Below, one piece after another: positions 57,612 to 64,000 of a stretch of DNA of 64,000 nucleotides. This DNA is from Litoreibacter janthinus. GTDB taxonomy: Bacteria > Pseudomonadota > Alphaproteobacteria > Rhodobacterales > Rhodobacteraceae. The notes under the pieces are model-generated. The model did no database searches. It was not told where the DNA came from and worked only from the letters and a program-made list of their open reading frames with translations. Each line of letters opens with the position of its first letter. Position 1 is the stretch's first letter. The DNA lies in contig NZ_FOYO01000001.1 in NCBI RefSeq assembly GCF_900111945.1, positions 1,061,751 through 1,125,750 of the forward strand, written 5' to 3'. The position numbers and the translations under genes are program-made.

Positions 57612-57968
57612 ATGGTTGACGAAGAAGCCGACGCTGTTGTGAAAGCCGTCGAAGAAATAGCGACCAAGTATATTGACATGGAATTAACCCCAGCCGTCAG
57701 AGATCAAATTCTTGGCCACATTGACGCCCATGAGGCAATTTTACGGGCAATGTTCGAAAACCGAATGACAGTCGGTCCCAAATTGGGCGTGGCCGAGAAC
57801 GAGGGTTATTTTTCGGGGAAAGTTGTCGGACTAACAGGGTTTGCCAAGATGGCGGTCGATCCTACAACGCGGGAAAGTTACGGGACGACCCAAATTCTAG
57901 AAAACGTCCGCCACTTCGCCTATTCGGTACGCGGTCTGCTACCTGCACACGACGAACAGGGCGAATAG
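57612..57968 (+). CDS. hypothetical protein
   Basis: 118 residues, acidic, helical, starting 15 bases after the zinc-ribbon gene with a weak A-rich leader (AAAGGATCATAAAT). No family recognised. Last of three small genes in a row. Confidence 0.55.
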   Translation: MVDEEADAVVKAVEEIATKYIDMELTPAVRDQILGHIDAHEAILRAMFENRMTVGPKLGVAENEGYFSGKVVGLTGFAKMAVDPTTRESYGTTQILENVRHFAYSVRGLLPAHDEQGE

Positions 57969-58499
57969 CACAAAAGGCGGAAAGTGGACATTCTCTGCAA
58001 GTGCGAACTAAACCGCGCGCCGAGCGGGAAGCGGTCTTTTGCTGCACTGACAACCAAAGTCTGCTATGCGCACTGAACTCTGCAAACTGAGCATCAACGC
58101 AGAGCTTTGCTGTTCTGTGCATCGCTTAGTAGCAGTTCAGCGCCCCACCTCCAGGACCAGCTCAACATGCACCGGACGGGTCACCGAGAGCTTCCTATTC
58201 CCTTCCTGAAGGCTGAGAGCCACGTAGAGAGTCACACAGCGCCATCACAGCCCTTAAGCTGGGGGCGCCCCTAGAGGGCACACAGAGAGACTCTGTACGG
58301 GCTTGTGAGGCGTCAGTTCGTTTGTCCCACAGACTTAGGAGAACACAGGCTTGCAAAGAGGATTGTGGACGCCACCCTATGCCACGCGACGGGCAGCATA
58401 GAACGTCCCAACATGTCGATGATTGACCGCGTGTAACGCCCAGCTCCCTAGGTTCAACACCACCTCACCATGCACCGAATTGTCCATCGAGAATAAGTT
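57969..58499. other. gene-free region
   Basis: About 530 bases. A minus-oriented repeat core lies at 57975-58000 (GGCGGAAAGTGGACATTC). No gene seen. Confidence 0.5.
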
Positions 58500-58997
58500 C
58501 TATTCCTCAATCACTACGGCAGTGCCAGAGGCTACAAGCAGCACCATAGCGGCCCCACCATCTCCTACCTGAGTGTAGTCTAAGTCAATGGCTATCACGG
58601 CATTAGCGCCTCTCTGGTGGGCCTCACGCTTGAGTTCGAGCAGGACGGTCTCGCGGGCATCTCTCATCGTGTCCTGAACGGCCTTCGAACGACCGCCAAC
58701 AATGTTCCTGATAGATGCAAACAAGTCCTTGAAGATGTTCATGCCATAGGCGCACTCGGCAGTTATTACACCGAGGTACATTGAAATTGTGACGCCCTGA
58801 AGTGTGTGTGCAGTCACTACTAGAACAGCATCTATTTCGGCGTCGGCTTTTAGTTGTTCTTGGCTGGTTTCAGTTTGGACCCGTATATTTTCAGCTCGGT
58901 TGCTGTTGGTGCAGTCAACACATTGGCCACCATAACTCTTGGCATTCATTCGGTCTTGGAAACCCATCTCTTTCTTGCACTCAGAACAGTTCGGCAT
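58500..58997 (-). CDS. YbjQ/UPF0145 family protein with N-terminal zinc ribbon
   Basis: 165 residues. CSECKKE and CVDCTNS near the N-terminus form a four-cysteine zinc site. The YbjQ-like domain follows: VVTAHTLQGVTISMYLGVIT, then REAHQRGANAVIAIDLDY and MVLLVASGTAVVI. YbjQ-type proteins form pentamers with no settled function, sometimes called heavy-metal-binding. The zinc-ribbon fusion is seen in element-borne versions. Confidence 0.85.
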   Translation of the reverse strand: MPNCSECKKEMGFQDRMNAKSYGGQCVDCTNSNRAENIRVQTETSQEQLKADAEIDAVLVVTAHTLQGVTISMYLGVITAECAYGMNIFKDLFASIRNIVGGRSKAVQDTMRDARETVLLELKREAHQRGANAVIAIDLDYTQVGDGGAAMVLLVASGTAVVIEE

Positions 58998-60063
58998 TTC
59001 TTACCTCGTTTTTACATGCCCACACGTTAGCCGTCTCAGAGATTGGACGCATCAAGATTGATCTCTTGAAAGCACTGGAGGATTACGACAGGGACACTCT
59101 CACCTAGTCATCAGGGATGTTGTGGGCCACCATCCAGACAAGCGTTATGTGACCATTGGGGCCTACGCTAGGGAAGGCTCAAAGGCCCAGCGCAGGGCAT
59201 GTGTAGAGACCATGATGTGCAACACCAACTGCGTCGTCAGGTGGGCTAAAAAGGGCTGTTTGAAGGGACCGAAAGGACCTCTCAGCAGCCCGAACAGAGA
59301 AACTGGAAAAGAATTCAATAAAATCAATAGTGTAAGCCTGAAATTAGCCATTTAACCCACCCCTTAAGAAGAAGAGGCACTTGAATTCTTCGATCAGATT
59401 GAACTCAAAACGTCGCTCCCAGCCTATATAAGGGCTCCTGAAAGTTCATGCGAACAAGCATTGCCATTCATCATATCTTAATCAATCTCACATCAATGGT
59501 TCATGCTAACAGGCATGATCAACCCATGGCGCTGAACATAACGATCGCAACGCCGTGGCAGGAAACTAGGATGCGGGGATGTTGATGAGGTGATGATGCG
59601 TAATCATCCATCTTTGGGGTCTCCCCCGGCGCAAGCCGTATGAAGGTGTTCTTCATTTGACCAGCAATCGTTCAGTCCAGCTGCATGCCGCCGTGCTCAG
59701 TGCGAGAACATGAAGCCGTATAGGCGGCTGACGCCACTAGGTGGGTTGTGAGGCTTAATGATGATGGTGCTATCACCCTAGCTTGCTCGATTAGCTGCCC
59801 TTTAGGGTCACGTGAAGTTTTCCTTATTACATATACGGAGGCGGATTAGCCCCCTCGGGTGCTCTCGCTGCGCGATTCAGCCCTCCCAAGTTCACCCTCA
59901 ACCACCCGATCAGCGTGAAGCGAGGAATAATTAAATAGTTTCAATGTCTTGATTGATTAACCCACCCTGCGAGGGGAGGTTAACCCACACAGTAAGAAGA
60001 ACGAGGCTTTCTAGCCCTTCGATTTTGCCCCCCCAACAGCCATCATCAAAAGAGAAAATACCC
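58998..60063. other. gene-poor region with a direct-repeat pair
   Basis: About 1.07 kb. A 43-44-base degenerate direct repeat lies at 59352-59394 and 59982-60025, both beginning TTAACCCAC and containing AAGAAGAA and TTCGAT. A third TTAACCCAC is at 59958-59966. No supported gene between; possible short frames (for example 59122-59355) lack protein character. Confidence 0.5.
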
Positions 60064-60722
60064 ATGCTCGAACAAATCCCGTGCGCGGGGTGTGAACAAA
60101 CATTCGCGCCTGCCCGCAGCAATCAAAAATACTGCTCTCGCAATTGCCAGAAGAACGCAACACGCGGTCCTCGTAAGTTGGAGAACACCCGAATGACCGA
60201 GGTCCACTTCGCCCGCGCTACAGACCTTTCACGCATGATCTACTCGGCCGCCCCCTTCCAACGCCTTGGCGCAATGAAAGACATCTTGGGCCACGTGCCT
60301 CATGACAGCGGTCTCCGTCGCATCCTGACCGACCCCAGCTTGCTCAAAGAGCCCCCACGTCCAGATAACAGGCTGAACATTGCAAAGGCCGCAAGCGCAT
60401 ACACTAAGAAATTCTTTGGAGTCTCAATCGTCACCTACATCAAGCAAGTGAAAGAAGGGGCCGTGAACGAGGAGTTTGTGATATTGCGAGCGTGTCCCGT
60501 CGCGGCTCCGGTACGTGAACCTCGCGCCCCGCAGCGTTCGCCCATCACGTCGACCACATCATCCCTATCAGAAAAAGCGGAATGCACTCTCCTGAGAACT
60601 TGCAGGTAATCACCGCTACCGAGAATATGGTGAAGACGGACAAGTTGGGCATCGCTCAAGCATGCCGCCTTCGGCAGTGCAATCGCATCGCGTTCCGGCG
60701 CTATCGCATTGCCATGAAGTGA
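60064..60722 (+). pseudogene. frameshifted HNH endonuclease gene
   Basis: The N-terminal part (60064 to about 60510) carries a zinc-ribbon-like start (IPCAGCEQTFAPARSNQKYC) and reads to a stop at 60609. The HNH core lies in another frame from about 60519 to 60722: HHVDHIIPIRKSGMHSPENL, then ENMVKTDKLGI. The shift must be between about 60510 and 60540. One ancestral gene is the simplest explanation. Confidence 0.7.
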
Positions 60723-61128
60723 TCCTCACAGGCTCCCTCAGGCGCTTCTCCTTCGCCTCGGCAATCACCCTCCAGCGGCCTTTCTCATGGCTTTCCTAGG
60801 AGCTCATTGGGGTGTGCCTGAAGGTGTTGGGGTCGGAATATTTTGCTGCACATTTCTGAGAAGCTTTAATTACTAATAGAGCCCGCAAAATACCCCCGTA
60901 GGCCCCCTCCGATCTCCACACATGAACCGATAAGGCACCTTTCTTCCTCCACACCGCACGGCAACAGCATCTTCATTCCCAGCGCAGCGCAGATAATGCG
61001 GGCGATCAGGCATGTGCTCAACCATGTGAGGGGGGGGGGAGGTGTTTCCCCTTTTTGTAACACTCACAACCACCGTTGACATTTGCAACAACCCCACCTA
61101 ACTCTCAGTTTGAGTGAAGGAGATGACC
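60723..61128. other. region before the serine recombinase
   Basis: About 400 bases without a gene. A run of ten G is at 61030-61039. Confidence 0.45.
61076..61104 (+). promoter_or_regulatory. possible sigma-70 promoter of the serine recombinase
   Basis: TTGACA at 61076-61081 and TAACTC at 61099-61104 are separated by 17 bases, 25 bases before the start at 61129. Confidence 0.4.
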
Positions 61129-61794
61129 ATGAAACGCTATGTCACATACCGCCGTGTATCCACTGATGGACAAGGCAAGTCAGGCTTAGGCCTAGATGCT
61201 CAGGACAGGGACATACGGCTTTACCTCGAAGGATACAGTGACCAGCCTTTCGAGATCATCGGGGCCTTCACTGATGTTGCATCCGGTGCCAATGACCAAA
61301 GGCCAGAGATGACCAAGGCCCTCGACATGGCCCGCAAACATGGCGCTGAGTTGCTTGTCGCCAAGCTCGACCGCCTGTCACGCAAGGTGTCATTCATCGC
61401 TGGCCTTCTAGATGACCGTAAGGTGAACCTTCGGGTGGCCTCTATGCCTCACGCCGACAAGTTCCAACTACACATCTATGCCGCCCTCGCTGAGCAAGAA
61501 CGAGAGTTCATCTCCATCCGTACCAAAGCGGCTTTAAAAGAGGCAAAGGAGCGGGGTGTGAATCTCGGCGGCATGCGCGATAAGACCATGAAGCGCAATG
61601 TGGTGACGCAGGAGAAGGCACTGGAACGGGCGCAGAGGGTGTCAGGCATCATCATGCCCCTCAGGGAAGCCGGAAAGAGTCTGCGAGAGGTCGCTGCTGA
61701 GTTGAACAAGGCGGGTGTTGGAACGGCCCGTGGCGGTGATTGGCAAGCCTCACAGGTTAAGAGGACAATCGAGAGGCTAGAGTCCCAAATATAA
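61129..61794 (+). CDS. serine recombinase / resolvase family protein
   Basis: 221 residues from ATG 61129, with AAGGAG 6 bases upstream; starts at 61114 and 61123 are also in frame. The catalytic serine is in YRRVSTDGQG. The resolvase core continues with LLVAKLDRLSRKVSFIAGLL and EQEREFISIRTKAAL. The C-terminal HTH-like part (SLREVAAELNKAGVGTARGG) is short, so it is resolvase-sized. It may resolve or invert part of the island. Confidence 0.9.
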   Translation: MKRYVTYRRVSTDGQGKSGLGLDAQDRDIRLYLEGYSDQPFEIIGAFTDVASGANDQRPEMTKALDMARKHGAELLVAKLDRLSRKVSFIAGLLDDRKVNLRVASMPHADKFQLHIYAALAEQEREFISIRTKAALKEAKERGVNLGGMRDKTMKRNVVTQEKALERAQRVSGIIMPLREAGKSLREVAAELNKAGVGTARGGDWQASQVKRTIERLESQI

Positions 61795-61971
61795 ATTTCC
61801 CGAAGTGAATAATATATTTATACAAGTGAATGTGTTGGGGTGTATATCAGTCTTTTTCAGTGGTGGTTGCGGGCTAACGACACCTAGTTCGGAAAAGGTT
61901 TTAGCCGTACGCAGAAAAATCCACTAAGATGATGCGCAGGTTCTTTGAAGCGACGGGGGAATCACATAAAG

Positions 61972-62802
61972 ATGTACTATCGAGCGCAGAAAATCGGAGT
62001 GGCGGCGGCTGTCATTGTTGCGTTTACATCATCACTGGCTGCCGAAAGCTCTTGTTCAGCAATGAACGGCAACGGTGATACTTGCTCTATCTCTTGCGCG
62101 ACTGGCGAAGCAGCACAGTGTAAAAATACAACTGCTGCAAACCCACCTGTTTGCGTATGCGGTGGCTCAGATAGTTTGGGTTTTTTGCAAGGCTCTGACG
62201 CTTTACTGGGAAACGTTGGTCTGGGAAATCTAACAAGAAATGTTGGGTCAGATCATACTGGTCCACAGTTAACGATGGGTAAGAACATCGAGTGTTTTCA
62301 ATGGTCTGGGTCCATTCCCAACAATCTAATTCTCAGTAATACTTGTAAGGAGCACATGGCAGCAGAAGTGTTGGTGCTTACAGGGCCGTACGCTGGAGCA
62401 ACACGGGTCTATAGAATAAATCGAATGCAAAGCAGAAAGGTCAGATATGATGGATCAGCGCAAATCGAGAATGAAACCCCTCTCGAGTGCGAGCCTCCAC
62501 TGATAACCTCGACGCAACCCATGTGTCTTTGGGGAAAAAACGTTGAGGATAAGATAGAAAAGAATACCTCTCAAAATGGCGATCAAACGCTCGTGAGATA
62601 CAGGAACCGTACAAACAATTATGTTTTCATGGTCGTCAATATTACGAAGTATTTCGAGCTAGAAAACCCGCCCGACTTTTATACCTATACCATCAATTAC
62701 ACGCTGCCACCGGGGAAAAACTGGGGTATTGACGTGTTATTCAGCGACGAGGTCCATCCTACGAGGTATGAACTTCTGTCGGCCACACAAGACTCTAAAT
62801 GA
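61972..62802 (+). CDS. secreted hypothetical protein
   Basis: 276 residues from ATG 61972, which places a signal peptide (IGVAAAVIVAFTSSLAAES) at the N-terminus; a TTG at 61945 is in frame but disfavoured. The mature part has paired cysteines (SCSAMNGNGDTCSISC, then CVCGG), suggesting disulfides, and a beta-rich C-terminus. No family recognised. It is the last gene inside the island. Confidence 0.65.
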   Translation: MYYRAQKIGVAAAVIVAFTSSLAAESSCSAMNGNGDTCSISCATGEAAQCKNTTAANPPVCVCGGSDSLGFLQGSDALLGNVGLGNLTRNVGSDHTGPQLTMGKNIECFQWSGSIPNNLILSNTCKEHMAAEVLVLTGPYAGATRVYRINRMQSRKVRYDGSAQIENETPLECEPPLITSTQPMCLWGKNVEDKIEKNTSQNGDQTLVRYRNRTNNYVFMVVNITKYFELENPPDFYTYTINYTLPPGKNWGIDVLFSDEVHPTRYELLSATQDSK

Positions 62803-63108
62803 TGCTAAGCAAAGAGCGCCAAATTCCGCCGGTGAATCAATTTATGCTCTGGCCCTGAGGTCCGAACTGACGGCAGTTGCCATCCACGAGGAAAGTTTGA
62901 AGCAAGTCAGAGGCTACGCGGAACATAATGTGGTAGGCTGCCCGCTGTTTTCGTGATGTGGTCAGGCTGTACGCGCTCAACTGAATCAAGCTGGACTTCG
63001 AATTCCGATGTAGGTAACACTTCACTACACTGATGTTGCCCACGTGAAATTACTTAATATGGTTATTAATCAGGCGCTTAGATTGACCGAAGGTGGGTGG
63101 ATATAGTC
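62803..63108. other. right end of island, no gene
   Basis: About 300 bases of AT-rich DNA before attR, no supported gene. Confidence 0.5.
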
Positions 63109-63131
63109 TCCCTTCGTCTCCGCCACCATAC
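63109..63131 (+). repeat. right attachment repeat (attR)
   Basis: An exact 23-base copy of the tRNA-Ser 3' end at 23300-23322. It is not part of a tRNA, since the sequence upstream does not fold as one. Marks the right island boundary. Confidence 0.9.
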
Positions 63132-63420
63132 GTTTCCGACGGAAAGCGCCTCAGGATCAAGTTCTTCTCCTTTATGCCCATGTCATCGTCAAATGCGGTG
63201 TCTTCCGCCTTTCGCTTAGCTTTGCTGTCGATTGGGAAGTGCTTGTCTCCGCTGTAGGCAAAACACTTCATCGGGCAGTTGGGTTTGACGACTTGCAAGT
63301 CGCTGGAGGAGCTGAAGGCCCGGTCGGTCAGTATGAGGTATGATGATGAGGCGGTGGCGCTTCGAAACCATAAGAAGGTTTATGAAGAACGCGTCTTTGC
63401 TATGATATCGTTGCCGCCGC
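63131..63420 (+). pseudogene. remnant of an HTH/zinc-type tyrosine recombinase
   Basis: 63138-63165 reads GKRLRIKFF, matching GKSLRIKFF of the recombinase at 25287-26891. After a deletion and an in-frame stop near 63254, the end block returns: AKHFIGQLGLTTCKSLEELK against AKHFIGQLGWKVCKSPEESK. The tyrosine region is lost. It is a relative, not a copy. Confidence 0.75.
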
Positions 63421-63549
63421 TGTTCTCGCGCCTCTCCATCGTCCCAGTTATTATCCGCAGAGACGGACCGTTTCGAAGTGGCCGCAATGAATCACGCTGG
63501 GTTGCCGTGCCGGGCCGCGCGGGGTCGCGGATAATTTTCTAGGCGGGTG

Positions 63550-63957
63550 CTACTCGCAGATGTTCTCTTTGATAAAGCAATTGGAACCGATGCAACCGTC
63601 CCACCCCTCAAGTTTGATGGCCCGGGACTTTTCACTGAAGTCACCTTCGATGAGCTGAACAGACTTTATCTTATCAAATCTGAAAATCCGTTCTGACGCA
63701 TAATCTCGGCCCTTGGTGCAACCTCGAGTTTGCCAACCATGCATGTACAGCTTTCCGTTATTACCGATTGCGACTTGGTGCACCTCCACGAGACGAGGAA
63801 GGCAGCCTTTGCTCGCGTCCTTGTCGTAGATGATCTCGACAACGCGGCCTGTTTTTGCCGCCTCGCAAAGAGGCGCTTGGTGTAGCGACTGAGCTTGGGA
63901 TGATGACGAAACGGCAAAGAAGGCAATCAATGTGATTTCCAGATTTCCCAGTTTCAT
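63550..63957 (-). CDS. secreted small protein, WYL-like strand pattern
   Basis: 135 residues from ATG 63957 (an ATG at 63966 is also in frame). A signal peptide (ITLIAFFAVSSSSQAQS) is followed by RVVEIIYDKD, RLVEVHQVAIGN and YMHGWQTRG, a beta-barrel pattern resembling WYL-type domains, and paired cysteines at the end. Function unknown. Outside the island. Confidence 0.6.
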   Translation of the reverse strand: MKLGNLEITLIAFFAVSSSSQAQSLHQAPLCEAAKTGRVVEIIYDKDASKGCLPRLVEVHQVAIGNNGKLYMHGWQTRGCTKGRDYASERIFRFDKIKSVQLIEGDFSEKSRAIKLEGWDGCIGSNCFIKENICE

Positions 63958-64000
63958 TTTTGGCACCTCTCAGGACTACTAGACTTGTCTGATCCTAGAT

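Noticed and set aside
59122..59355. 77-codon frame after the YbjQ gene
   Set aside because: No ribosome site or protein-like pattern; ends within the direct repeat.
1..64000. CRISPR array
   Set aside because: No regularly spaced short direct repeats and no cas genes seen.

Overview
The window looks like a chromosome segment of a roseobacter-type alphaproteobacterium (Rhodobacterales). The evidence is the order aroA-cmk-(insert)-rpsA-ihfB-lapA-trpF-trpB, a pth/ychF neighbourhood, abundant RTX and Hint_2 proteins, and moderately high GC in the core genes.

Bases 1-23,300 are mostly core genome. They begin with a sulfur-handling trio (a MauE-like membrane protein cut by the window edge, a persulfide-dioxygenase-type metallohydrolase, and a rhodanese). 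Then come aroA, two small unknown genes and cmk. The usual cmk-rpsA junction is opened by an RTX protein, a caspase-like protein, a UspA and a membrane-anchored unknown. After rpsA, ihfB, lapA, trpF, a GNAT gene and trpB there is a tRNA-like structured RNA in front of a slipin (SPFH) gene. A convergent minus-strand group (pth, serine hydrolase, DUF2332, DUF2237) follows, then ychF and a complete tRNA-Ser(GCT).

Bases 23,300-63,131 are a genomic island of about 39.8 kb inserted at the 3' end of tRNA-Ser. A 23-bp copy of the tRNA 3' end recurs at 63,109-63,131, and a tyrosine integrase lies directly inside the left copy. From left to right the island carries: the integrase; a three-gene module of two small HTH proteins and an unusual HTH/zinc/tyrosine-recombinase; a defence cassette of Dcm-type methylase, Vsr nuclease and a small unknown, convergent with a MORC-like ATPase, Z1 helicase, PD-(D/E)XK protein and AIPR protein; a polymorphic-toxin locus (partner, PT-TG/Hint/nuclease toxin, immunity candidate); a DUF1611/amino-acid racemase pair; a metzincin-like protease and its companion; an RTX/Hint_2 protein; a reverse transcriptase with a companion protein; small zinc-ribbon proteins; a YbjQ-family protein; a frameshifted HNH nuclease; a serine recombinase; and a secreted unknown. 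Long gene-poor gaps contain a degenerate dispersed repeat family and transposon debris.

Bases 63,131-64,000 lie outside the island. They hold a decayed relative of the island's second recombinase, which suggests repeated integration at this tRNA, and a small secreted protein. Most of the island reads as conflict functions (restriction, abortive infection, contact toxins, reverse transcriptase) combined with mobility genes.
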